DNA of 64,000 nucleotides, from the NCBI GenBank assembly GCA_021292105.1, contig CM037867.1, forward strand, positions 15,762,928 to 15,826,927, read 5' to 3'. The notes beneath the pieces were generated by a model, which saw only the letters and a list, made by a program, of their open reading frames with translations, was not told the DNA's origin and did no database searches. Numbering within the stretch: position 1 is the stretch's first letter; the number at the start of each line of letters is the position of its first letter. Below are positions 53,801 through 64,000 of the stretch, piece by piece. The DNA is from Anadara kagoshimensis (taxonomy: Eukaryota > Mollusca > Bivalvia > Arcoida > Arcidae). The translations under genes and the position numbers were made by a program.

Positions 53801-56800
53801 TATCAATATATCTCGACAGCTTTTCGGCAGCGGCTATCAATATATCTCGACAGCTTTTCAGCAGCGGCTATCAATATATCCCGACAGCTTTTCGTCAGCG
53901 GCTATCAATATATCTCGACCCCTTTTCGACAGCAGCCATCAATATTTCTCGACAGCTTTTCGGCAGCTACTATCAATATATCTCGACAGGTTTTCGGCAG
54001 CGGTTATCAATATATTTTACCAGCGGCTATCAATATATCTCGACAGCTTTTCGGCAGCGGCTATCAATATATCTCGACAGATTTTCGGCAGCAGCCATCA
54101 ATATTTCTCGACAGCTTTTCGTCAGCGGCTATCAATATATCTCGACCCCTTTTCGACAGCAGCCATCAATATTTCTCGACAGCTTTTCGGCAGCTACTAT
54201 CAATATATCTCGACAGGTTTTCGGCAGCGGTTATCAATATATTTTACCAGCGGCTATCAATATATCTCGACAGCTTTTCGGCAGCGGCTATCAATATATC
54301 TCGACAGATTTTCGGCAGCAGCCATCAATATATCTCGACAGCTTTTCGGCAGCAGCTATCAATACATCTCGACAGGTTTTCGGCAGCGGCTATCAATATA
54401 TCTCTGAAGCTTTTCAGCAGTGGCTATCAATATATCTCGACAGCTTTAAGGCAGTGGCTATCAATATATCTGGACAGCTTTTCAGCAGCGGCTATCAATA
54501 TATCTCTGAAGCTTTTCAGCAGTGGCTATCAATATATCTCGACAGCTTTAAGGCAGTGGCTATCAATATATCTCGACAGCTTTTCGGCAGCGGCTATCAA
54601 TATATCTCTGAAGCTTTTCAGCAGTGGCTATCAATATATCTCTGAAGCTTTTCGGCAGCGGCTATCAATATATCTGGACAGCTTTTCAGCAGCGGCTATC
54701 AATATATCTCGAGAGCTTTTCAGCAGTGGCTATCAATATATCTCGACAGCTTTAAGGCAGTGGCTATCAATATATCTCGAGAGCTTTTCGGCAGCGGCTA
54801 TCAATATATCTCTGAAGCTTTTCAGCAGTGGCTATCAATATATCTCGACAGCTTTAAGGCAGTGGCTATCAATATATCTCGAGAGCTTTTCGGCAGCGGC
54901 TATCAATATATCTCGAAAGCTTTTCGGCAGCGGCTATCAATATATCTGGACAGCTTTTCAGCAGCGGCTATCAATATATCTCGAGAGCTTTTTAGCAGCG
55001 GCTATCAATACATCTGGACAGCTTTTCAGCAGTGGCTATCAATATATCTGGACAGCTTTTCGACAGTGGCTATCAATATATCTCGACAGCTTTTCAGCAG
55101 CGGCTATCAATATATCTGGACAGCTTTCCGGCAGCGGCTATCAATACATCTCGACAGCTTTTCAGCAGCGGCTATCAATATATCTGGACAGCTTTTCGAC
55201 AGTGGCTATCAATATATCTCGACAGCTTTTCGGCAGCGGCTATCAATATATCTGGACAGCTTTTCGGCAGCGGCTATCAATATATCTGGACAGCTTTTCG
55301 GCAGCGGCTATCAATATATCTCGACAGCTTTTCAGCAGCGGCTATCAATATATCTCGACAGCTTTTCGGCAGCGGCTATCAATATATCTCGAGAGCTTTT
55401 CAGCAGCGGCTATCAATATATCTGGACAGCTTTTCAGCAGCGGCTATCAATATATCTGGACAGCTTTTCGGCAGCGGCTATCAATACATCTCGACAGCTT
55501 TTCAGCAGCGGCTATCAATATATCTGGACAGCTTTTCAGCAGCGGCTATCAATATATCTGGACAGCTTTTCGGCAGCGGCTTTCAATACATGTCGACAGC
55601 TTTTCAGCAGCGGCTGTCAATATATCTGGACAGCTTTTCGACAGTGGCTATCAATATATCTCGACAGCTTTTCGGCAGCGGCTATCAATATATCTGGACA
55701 GCTTTTCGGCAGTTGGTATCAATATATCTTGACAGCTTTTCAGCAGCGGCTATCAATATATCTCGACAGCTTTTCAGCAGCGGCTATCAATATATCTGGA
55801 CAGCTTTTCGGCAGCGGCTATCAATATATCTCGAGAGCTTTTTAGCAGCGGCTATCAATACATCTCGACAGCTTTTCAGCAGCGGCTATCAATATATCTG
55901 GACAGCTTTTCGGCAGCGGCTATCAATACATCTCGACAGCTTTTCAGCAGCGGCTATCAATATATCTGGACAGCTTTTCGACAGTGGCTATCAATATATC
56001 TCGACAGCTTTTCGGCAGCGGCTATCAATATATCTGGACAGCTTTTCGGCAGCGGCTATCAATATATCTGGACAGCTTTTCGGCAGCGGCTATCAATATA
56101 TCTCGACAGCTTTTCAGCAGCGGCTATCAATATATCTCGACAGCTTTTCAGCAGCGGCTATCAATATATCTCGACAGCTTTTCGGCAGCGGCTATCAATA
56201 TATCTCGACAGCTTTTCAGCAGCGGCTATCAATATATCTCGACAGCTTTTCAGCAGCGGCTATCAATATATCTCTGAAGCTTTTCGGCAGCGGCTATCAA
56301 TATATCTCTGAAGCTTTTCGGCAGCGGCTATCAATATATCTCGACAGCTTTTCAGCAGCGGCTATCAATATATCTCGACAGCTTTTCAGCAGCGGCTATC
56401 AATATATCTCGACAGCTTTTCGGCAGCGGCTATCAATATATCTCGACAGCTTTTCAGCAGCGGCTATCAATATATCTCGGAAGCTTTACAGCAGCGGCTA
56501 TCAATATATCTCTGAAGCTTTTCGGCAGCGGCTATCAATATATCTCGACAGCTTTTCGGCAGCGGCTATCAATATATCTCGACAGCTTTTCGGCAGCGGC
56601 TATCAATATATCTCGACAGCTTTTCGGCAGTGGCTATCAATATATCTCGACAGCTTTTCAGCAGCGGCTTTCAATATATCTCTGAAGCTTTTCGGCAGCG
56701 GCTATCAATATATCTCGGAAGCTTTTCGGCAGCGGCTATCAATATATCTCGACAGCTTTTCGGCAGCGGCTATCAATATATCTCGACAGCTTTTCAGCAA

Positions 56801-59800
56801 TGGCTTTCAATATATCTCGGAAGCTTTTCAGCAGCGGCTTTCAATATATCTCTGAAGCTTTTCAGCAGCGGTTATCAATATATCTCGACAGCTTTTCAGC
56901 AGCGGCTTTCAATATATCTCGGAAGCTTTTCGGCATCGTCTATCAATATATCTCTGAAGCTTTTCAGCAGCGGTTATCAATATATCTGGACAGCTTTTCG
57001 GCAGCGTCTATCAATATATCTGGACAGCTTTTCGACAGCGGCTATCAATATATCTGGACAGCTTTTCAGCAGCGGCTATCAATATATCTGGACAGCTTTT
57101 CGGCAGCGTCTATCAATATATCTCTGAAGCTTTTCAGCAGCGGTTATCAATATATCTGGACAGCTTTTCAGCAGCGGCTATCAATATATCTGGACAGCTT
57201 TTCGACAGCGGCTATCAATATATCTGGACAGCTTTTCAGCAGCGGCTATCAATATATCTGGACAGCTTTTCGACAGCGGCTATCAATATATCTTGACAGC
57301 TTTTCGGCAGCGGCTATCAATATATCTCGACAGCTTTTCGGCAGCGGCTATCAATATATCTGGACAGCTTTTCGGCAGTTGGTATCAATATATCTGGACA
57401 GCTTTTCAGCAGCGGCTATTAATATATCTCGACAGCTTTTCGACAGTTGGTATCAATATATCTGGACAGCTTTTCGGCAGTTGGTATCAATATATCTGGA
57501 CAGCTTTTCGGCAGTTGGTATCAATATATCTGGACAGCTTTTCGGCAGCGGCTATCAATATATCTCGACAGCTTTTCGACAGCGGCTATCAATATATCTC
57601 GACAGCTTTTCGACAGCAGCTATCAATTTATCTTGACAGCTTTTCGGCAGCGGCTATCAATATATCTCGACAGCTTTTCGGCAGCGGCTATCAATATATC
57701 TGGACAGCTTTTCGGCAGTTGGTATCAATATATCTGGACAGCTTTTCAGCAGCGGCTATCAATATATCTCGACAGCTTTTCGACAGCGGCTATCAATATA
57801 TCTCGACAGCTTTTCGACAGCGGCTATCAATATATCTCGACAGCTTTTCAGCAGCGGCTATCAATATATCTCGACAGCTTTTCGGCAGCGGCTATCAATA
57901 TATCTCGGAAGCTTTTCGGCAGCGGCTATCAATATATCTCGACAGCTTTTCGGCAGTTGGTATCAATATATCTCGACAGCTTTTCAGCAGCGGCTATCAA
58001 TATATCTAGACAGCTTTTCAGCAGCGGCTATCAATATATCTCGACAGCTTTTCAGCAGCGGCTATCAATATATCTCGGAAGCTTTTCAGCAGCGGCTATC
58101 AATACATCTCTGAAGCTTTTCGGCAGCGGCTATCAATATATCTCGACAGCTTTTCGACAGTGGCTATCAATATATCTCTGAAGCTTTTCGGCAGCGGCTA
58201 TCAATATATCTCGACAGCTTTTCGGCAGCGGCTTTCAATATATCTCGGAAGCTTTTCGGCAGCGGCTATCAATATATCTCGGAAGCTTTTCAGCAGCGGC
58301 TTTCAATATATCTCTGAAGCTTTTCGACAGCGGTTATCAATATATCTCGACAGCTTTTCGACAGTGGCTATCAATATATCTCGACAGCTTCTCGGCAGCG
58401 GCTTTCAATATATCTCTGAAGCTTTTCGGCAGCGGCTATCAATATATCTAGACAGCTTTTCAGCAGCGGCTATCAATATATCTCGACAGCTTTTCAGCAG
58501 CGGCTATCAATATATCTCGGAAGCTTTTCAGCAGCGGCTATCAATATATCTCGACAGCTTTTCGGCAGCGGCTATCAATACATCTCTGAAGCTTTTCGGC
58601 AGCGGCTATCAATATATCTCGACAGCTTTTCGACAGTGGCTATCAATATATCTCTGAAGCTTTTCGGCAGCGGCTATCAATATATCTCGACAGCTTTTCG
58701 GCAGCGGCTTTCAATATATCTCGGAAGCTTTTCGGCAGCGGCTATCAATATATCTCGGAAGCTTTTCAGGAGCGGCTTTCAATATATCTCGGAAGCTTTT
58801 CGGCAGCGGCTATCAATATATCTCGGAAGCTTTTCAGCAGCGGCTATCAATATATCTCGACAGCTTTTCGACAGTGGCTATCAATATATCTCTGAAGCTT
58901 TTCGGCAGCGGCTATCAATATATCTCGACAGGTTTTCGACAGTGGCTATCAATATATCTCTGAAGCTTTTCGGCAGTGGCTATCAATATATCTCTGAAGC
59001 TTTTCGGCAGCGGCTATCAATATATCTTGACAGCTTTTCGACAGTGGCTATCAATATATATCTGAAGCTTTTCGGCAGAGGCTATCAATATATCTGGACA
59101 GGTTTTCGGCAGCGGCTATCAATATAGCTTAGAAGCTTTTCGGCATTGGCTATCAATAGATCTCGGCAGCTTTTCGGCAGTGGTTATCAATTAATCTCGG
59201 AAGCTTTTCGGCAGCGGCTATCAATATAATTATCTCGGAAGCTTTTCGGCAGTGGCTATCAATATATCTCAGTAGCTTTTCGGCAGTGGTTATCAATATA
59301 TCTCGGAAGCTTTTCGGCAGCGGCTATCAATATATCTCGGAAGCTTTTCGGCAGAGGCTATCAATATATCTCGACAGCTTTTCGGCAGCGGCTATCAATT
59401 TATCTCGGAAGCTTTTCGGCAGTGGCTATCAATATATCTCGGAAGCTTTTCGGCAGAGGCTATCAATTTATCTCGGAAGCTTTTCAGCAGCGGCTATCAA
59501 TATAGCTCAGAAGCTTTTCGGCATTGGCTATCAATAGATCTCGGCAGCTTTTCGGCAGTGGTTATCAATTTATCTCGGAAGCTTTTCGGCAGCGGCTATC
59601 AATATATCTCGGAAGCTTTTCGGCAGTGGCTATCAATATATCTCAGTAGCTTTTCGGCAGTGGTTATCAATATATCTCGGAAGCTTTTCGGCAGAGGCTA
59701 TCAATATATCTCGACAGCTTTTCGGCAGAGGCTATCAATATATCTCGACAGCTTTTCGGCAGCGGCTATCAATTTATTTCGGAAGCTTTTCGGCAGTTGC

Positions 59801-59968
59801 TATCAATATAGCTCAGAAGCTTTTCGGCAGCGGCTATCAATATAGCTCAGAAGCTTTTCGGCAGAGGTTATCAATATAGCTCAGAAGGTTTTTGGTCGGC
59901 AGCTATCCGTATCTCCTCTTCTCAGTAGCCGACCTCGATATTGAACTTTCGACAGGTCTGTACAGTAT
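50853..59968. repeat. 34-bp satellite array 4 (about 266 copies) with right element end only
   Basis: Same 34-bp unit as the form B elements and the same right end (GACAGGTCTGTACAGTAT), but no left end: the array starts abruptly after a truncated copy of the AATGAAGTCC element. Subregions differ by dominant variant (CAGC/CGGC, CTCGACAGC, CTGGACAGC, CTCTGAAGC, CTCGGAAGC). All three plus frames are open for long stretches because 34 bp x 3 is stop-free. Confidence 0.95.
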
Positions 59969-60106
59969 TTTTACGGAAACTGCTAAATATAACAACGATG
60001 TTAATTTAAAGTGGGGGAATAAAGCCCCATTCATCTTCACACGATCTTTTTGACGTATGGGTTTAACAATTTTAAAATCCTACAATATATATGTGTAGTG
60101 CATTTC

Positions 60107-60109
60107 TCC

Positions 60110-60163
<54 letters not shown>
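60107..60163. repeat. (CT)n tract after array 4
   Basis: Interrupted CT repeat in the same position as after other form B elements. Confidence 0.95.
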
Positions 60164-60165
<2 letters not shown>

Positions 60166-60279
60166 TGTTGTCTTTACTTGGCTAACAAATGAAAACACGA
60201 TAACACTCATTTTAAGGACAATTATTTCACAGTTGTATACATGGTATAACAAATGGATAGCATGTTCGTAATTTATTAG

Positions 60280-60690
60280 AATTACTAGCCGAAGGCACGA
60301 AAATCTGCAGAATTTCGACGTGTGTAGGCGTCCTCTTCGGAAATTTGTAAAATAAGCCATTTCTAGGAATCTTAGGGATTAAACAAGGCATTTCAAACAA
60401 TTTTGCCACTGTGTTGATTCTCATATTTTAAGCAACAAAATTCGTTGCAGATAAAAAATACTGACCTTGGTTTGACTGTAGCTATTCGTCAAACAGGCCG
60501 AATCCGAGCATTGGATTCTTTAACAAATTCATTATTTTTTTCAAAACAGACCTTGGCCCATGATGTAATGTTAAAGTAACAGGAAATATCAAAATAAAAA
60601 CAAGATCAAAATTGACTATAAATGTTTGTAACAACTCCTAATTAAGTCCAGCGCTTAATGAAGTCCAGCGCCTAATGAAGTCCAAAAATT
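60280..60690. repeat. Second copy of the 50.45-50.85 kb flank
   Basis: CGAAGGCACGAAAATCTGCA, TCTTAGGGATTAAACAAGGC, CAGACCTTGGCCCATGATGT. Here the AATGAAGTCC element continues instead of running into the satellite. Confidence 0.85.
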
Positions 60691-60910
60691 GAGACTCCAG
60701 ACAAGAGGGCTTTTTGATATTACAAAATAAAATAATTCTCAGAATAAAACGACTGTATTTGACCTCTCGTCGGGAGCCTCAATCTTTGGACTTCAATGGG
60801 CGTCGAAATTGGCAACGCCTAATGAAGTCCGGGCTTCATTGGACGTTGTAATTTCGATGCCTAATGAAGTCTAGTCTTCGTTAGACGTTGGACTTCATTA
60901 GGAGTTACTA
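60634..60910. mobile_element. Inverted-repeat element with AACTCCTAATGAAGTCC ends
   Basis: Left ACTCCTAATTAAGTCCAGCG, right GGACTTCATTAGGAGTTACT. Several internal direct and inverted copies of CCTAATGAAGTCC. Confidence 0.7.
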
Positions 60911-61863
60911 CAAATGTTGATTTGTATTACATCTCTTCGGATTAATTCTCATCAGTGTCGCTATCTTCCTCAAAAGTAGGAAGAAAACCATGTTTAGTCT
61001 TGCTACACCATCCATTGAGAACATTGCAAGATCATCACACAATCTGTCATCAGACAGGTTTGAAGCCGACCTATGGCTTTGACTGCAGGAGGACTCTGTT
61101 TCAAGTGATATAGCTCACGATTGGAAAAAAGATTTTGATTTTCAATCATGGTCAGTAAGTTATCAATTCTAGACATTCAAGGAAACTGGTTAATATAAGA
61201 GTTTTACTCTTGTTCCAGGATCCTGATTTGTAAAATTGTTTCATTACGTTATTTATTAATTTTAATGTTCAAAATAAAAATATTGTTTAAACTAACATTA
61301 GACAATCTAATGCTAATTTTTACCAAACTTTAACCAAGGTGCCTCAATAGCAGTGTGCTACTTTGGAATGCATTGTTTTATCCAAAAAAAAAAAATCAAA
61401 AGCAGCAGAATATGCAAACAAAAATGATTAGTTTCTGTCTGTATGTAATATTGCTACACAAATAAACCGTGCATGAAACATTGGTTTTTATTGACATTTT
61501 AATGATACGCAGATGTGACGGTATGGCCTGCAAGTTCCATGGTTACGTAAAACACTCCAACTGACTAAAAAACTACAGACATATATGCTTTGCACGGTAC
61601 ATCCAACTGATCTTTAGTGCCGCCTCACTTTTATAAGCGTACAAGATTTTAAATATCAGAGAGTTCATTTTCTGAAACTACTTGGATTAGAATTTGCATG
61701 TAATGGGAGAATATTGCCCATGTGCTACTTTTGAATAATAATGTGCAAGTACTTAGTGAGTGCATACGCATCCTAGGTGTCAATATTGATATAAGGCATC
61801 AAAAGGCACTTAAAACATTATAATAAATATAATATGAAACCAACCCGGGGTCGTACTATGTAC
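60911..61863. other. Mostly unrecognised sequence right of the satellites
   Basis: The minus strand at about 61,030-60,945 reads NGWCSKTKHGFLPTFEEDSD then TDEN and a stop, which looks like an old coding remnant, but it has no extended open frame and no recognised family. Single motifs TGTGCTACTTTTGAAT-like near 61,362 and 61,722. Confidence 0.3.
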
Positions 61864-62083
61864 CAGGGGCGGATCTAGGATGTTTGAAAGGGGGTTGAGA
61901 ATTATATCAATGCTAGGTGCGATCGCCGAAGGCGCGAGCTTCCAGAGACGTGGGGTCTAGGGCAGAGCCCCACGCATACAGAAATGGGTTGTTATATTAA
62001 CATATGGGGTCACATCAGTCAATAGCTCTCTCTCTCTCTCTCTCTCCTAAATTTTTAACCCCCCCCCCTTAAATCCGCCACTG
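61864..62083. mobile_element. Inverted-repeat element with CAGGGGCGGAT ends
   Basis: Left CAGGGGCGGATCTAGGATGT, right TTAAATCCGCCACTG, flanked by TGTAC on both sides. Interior has a (CT)n tract (62025-62046) and GGTCTAGGGCAGAGCCCCAC. This end sequence is common among small DNA elements of many invertebrates. Confidence 0.75.
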
Positions 62084-62143
62084 TGTACCACCCAGTCACT
62101 TCAGAGTTAACACAAAGGAATATGAAGAGAAACAGCAACTTAC

Positions 62144-62260
62144 CTTTATCTCTGGGAGTTTCTTGAGCGACTGGATGAAAATGACTGCATGCACATTCTG
62201 ATAACGCGGAAGAAGATTGACACGGAAATCATTAAAATATCGCACACTGTATTTAAATAA
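62144..62260 (-). other. Possible first exon of a minus-strand gene
   Basis: Minus strand has TATTTAAATACAGTG (TATA-like, about 62,260), then about 110 bp ending GAGATAAAG|GTAAGTTGC, a good splice donor. An ATG at about 62,237 runs only 28 codons before a stop. Too little to call a gene. Confidence 0.2.
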
Positions 62261-62879
62261 TTAACAAAAATTGCTTTGTGACGTATTGAGTGCGAGGGTG
62301 GTCTCCATTTATCCGGGTTTGAGATTATTTCACAACATTTGATTTTTGGACATAGTTGAAGAAATCAGAGTTTCTCGGAGAAGCGGCGAGCGAAATTAAA
62401 AAAAATCTCAGACGAGAGTTTCGATCCAGTGGGATGAACGCAGAGACCTGTAATATAAATACAAAGTGAACAATGATTAAATTGTTTTACTTTCAATTCC
62501 GTTTGTCAGATGATAAATATAAACAAATGAATTTTAGAAGCAGTCTATACTTGGGGTAGCGCAAAATTTCGGGGTGTGTTAATCATGGGAAGGGGTTGTC
62601 GGATTTGCAGCTGGTCCTTACCTGTGAACTTGAGAGTTCGGTTTTCCGGAGAAAACCACCCGCGATTTTCGGTAATATTTTAAAAATATAATGTTCCTAA
62701 ATATATTTTGATCCAGGCCATCAAGTTTATACCTAAGAAAAAAAATTAAGAGTTCATTGATCCGGTCGGGGTCTTGTTGTATACACTACATACTAAAAAC
62801 CAAAATCTTAAAAATATTCAAATCAGTCCAACAATACTGTCGTGTGCTGCTTTTGAATGTTTATGTATTATACACTGTA

Positions 62880-62941
62880 ATTGTCATGTGCTACTTTTGA
62901 ATGTATTATTTCATAAAAATTCAAAAGTAGCACATGACAAT
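62880..62941. repeat. Perfect 23-bp inverted repeat, 16-bp loop
   Basis: ATTGTCATGTGCTACTTTTG, AAT and its exact inverse. The arm sequence AAAAGTAGCACATGACAAT is nearly the same as AAAAGTAGCACATAACAAT in each LINE spacer repeat. Confidence 0.85.
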
Positions 62942-63061
62942 ACCATGGATGTATTTCTAGACTATCCCGTGTTAAAAATGCTATTGCCGCAGTAAATATG
63001 TATATATGTTGGTAATACTCGTATTCCGGTGGATTGAAACAAATATCATGAAGCCTCTATT

Positions 63062-63300
63062 TAAAACAAGAGGCCCATGGGCCTGATACGCTCACCTTAT
63101 AACTAATGTCTAGCTGATAGATTTAAAGAAAACATAAATACTAAACCCCAATGACTTTTTTCTTTACATCATGATAACCGTTGTATCAATACCTACAAAA
63201 TTCTAGTATACATGCCTATACAAAAAGTTAATAGTTTTCAAGATAATTAACCATTTCAGTATTGTTTCACACCTGTGACCTTGACCTTTGGTTAGGTCGC
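63062..63300. repeat. Dispersed bivalve-type repeat (AGAGGCCCATGGGCCTGA)
   Basis: Begins ACAAGAGGCCCATGGGCCTG, ATACGCTCACC, a motif I associate with dispersed repeats in bivalve genomes. The right boundary is uncertain. Confidence 0.5.
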
Positions 63301-63504
63301 CGCGATTTGGAGTCCGAGTAGGATTGGTGATTTCAATATTTAGACCCGAAGATGTATATTAATAGTCTAAGTATTCTCTCCAGGAAGATGTGTGTGTGTG
63401 TGTATTCGTATCTCAGAGTTGTGAACACACCATCCTAATTATTTTCGCAGTAGTGCGCTTTTCAAAGTTGATGCTTCGGGAGCCGAGTGATACACTAGAA
63501 GGGG

Positions 63505-64000
63505 GTTTTACCGGAATAATTGCGAAAATCCGGAATAATCAGACCAAATCCGGAATAAACTAAATAAATCCGGAATAATCAGGTAAAATCCGGAATAAAC
63601 CGGTAAAATCCGGTATAATCAGGCAAATCCGTAATGATTGGACAATTTTGTTACGGTAAGTTTTCCGTAATCTAAAAATTACGGTAAGTGTCTGATTATT
63701 CCGGAAAAAGACTGATTATTACGGTAAAAGTCTAAATATTCCGGCAAATGTCTAATTATTTTACCGTAATAATTGGACATTTGCCGGATAATTAGATTTT
63801 TACCGTAATAATCAGTCATTTACCGGAATAATCAGACAATTTACCGGAATAATGTGACACTTACCGGAATTTTTAGAATCCGTAAAATTTACCGTAAAAA
63901 TATTCTAATTATTCCGGATTTTGTCTGATTATTTCGGATTTGGTCTAAAAATTTCGGATTTAATCTAAATATTCCGGATTTTCGCAAAGATTACGGAAAG
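63505..64000. repeat. Foldback array of about 20-bp ACCGGAATAATCAGA-type units
   Basis: Degenerate tandem units (TCCGGAATAATCAGG, TTACCGGAATAATCAGACAA) in one orientation on the left and inverted on the right. The centre is the palindrome CCGGCAAATGTCTAATTATT / TAATTGGACATTTGCCGG at 63741-63787. The outer TTGCGAAAATCCGG (63520-63533) pairs with CCGGATTTTCGCAA (63974-63987). The right edge coincides with the window end, so it may continue. Confidence 0.85.

Noticed and set aside
53399-55732. A 777-codon open frame in the 34-bp array, and similar long frames at 55032-56855 and elsewhere
   Set aside because: The 34-bp unit is stop-free in all three plus frames, so any stretch without indels gives a long frame with a 34-residue period. 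Different frames are open at the same place, variation is not codon-biased, and there is no promoter, splice or signal context.
60945-61030. A transposase C-terminus ending in an acidic tail on the minus strand
   Set aside because: Only about 25 residues can be read and no motif identifies a family.

Overview
The window looks like genomic DNA of an invertebrate, most likely a bivalve mollusc. It is AT-rich, has introns with GT-AG boundaries, carries many short inverted-repeat elements, an L1/Tx1-type LINE, (CT)n, (CA)n and (GT)n tracts, and the dispersed motif AGAGGCCCATGGGCCTGA at about 63,070, which I associate with bivalve genomes. The species cannot be fixed from sequence alone.

Left part (about 0.6-23.4 kb): one minus-strand gene of 13 exons can be assembled by eye from splice sites and reading-frame continuity. 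The exons total 1,902 nt (634 codons including the stop, 633 residues) without a frame break. The product has a signal peptide, a short C-type-lectin-like segment, a WSC-like cysteine module and three MAM domains. Each MAM domain is built from three exons with the same intron phases. The introns are full of transposable elements and one holds a 4.2-kb array of a 41-bp satellite.

Middle (24.35-31.1 kb): an apparently full-length LINE on the minus strand, flanked by an 11-bp target-site duplication. Its ORF2 (endonuclease and reverse transcriptase) is broken by several frameshifts. Its ORF1 is open for 419 codons and carries, after the usual coiled coil and RNA-binding region, a C-terminal domain that reads as an IMPACT/YigZ (UPF0029) domain. 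This fusion is the most interesting coding observation in the window.

Right part (31.2-60.7 kb): almost entirely satellite DNA in a composite higher-order arrangement. Three composite units of 7.2, 5.8 and 5.7 kb each contain a short terminal-inverted-repeat element (form A), a (CT)n tract, a 49-bp satellite array, an expanded version of the same inverted-repeat element with a 34-bp satellite inside (form B), and another (CT)n tract. A fourth, 9-kb 34-bp array follows. The 49-bp satellite unit matches part of a dispersed element (called element M here) found in the introns of the MAM gene. The 34-bp satellite lies between the inverted repeats of a transposon-like element. The very long open frames in these arrays (up to 777 codons) are by-products of stop-free repeat units, not genes.

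The last 3 kb holds several inverted-repeat elements, the bivalve-type dispersed motif, and a 0.5-kb foldback made of about 20-bp repeats that runs to the window edge. I found no rRNA gene, CRISPR array or bacterial feature. All identifications were made by reading the sequence; no database search was run.
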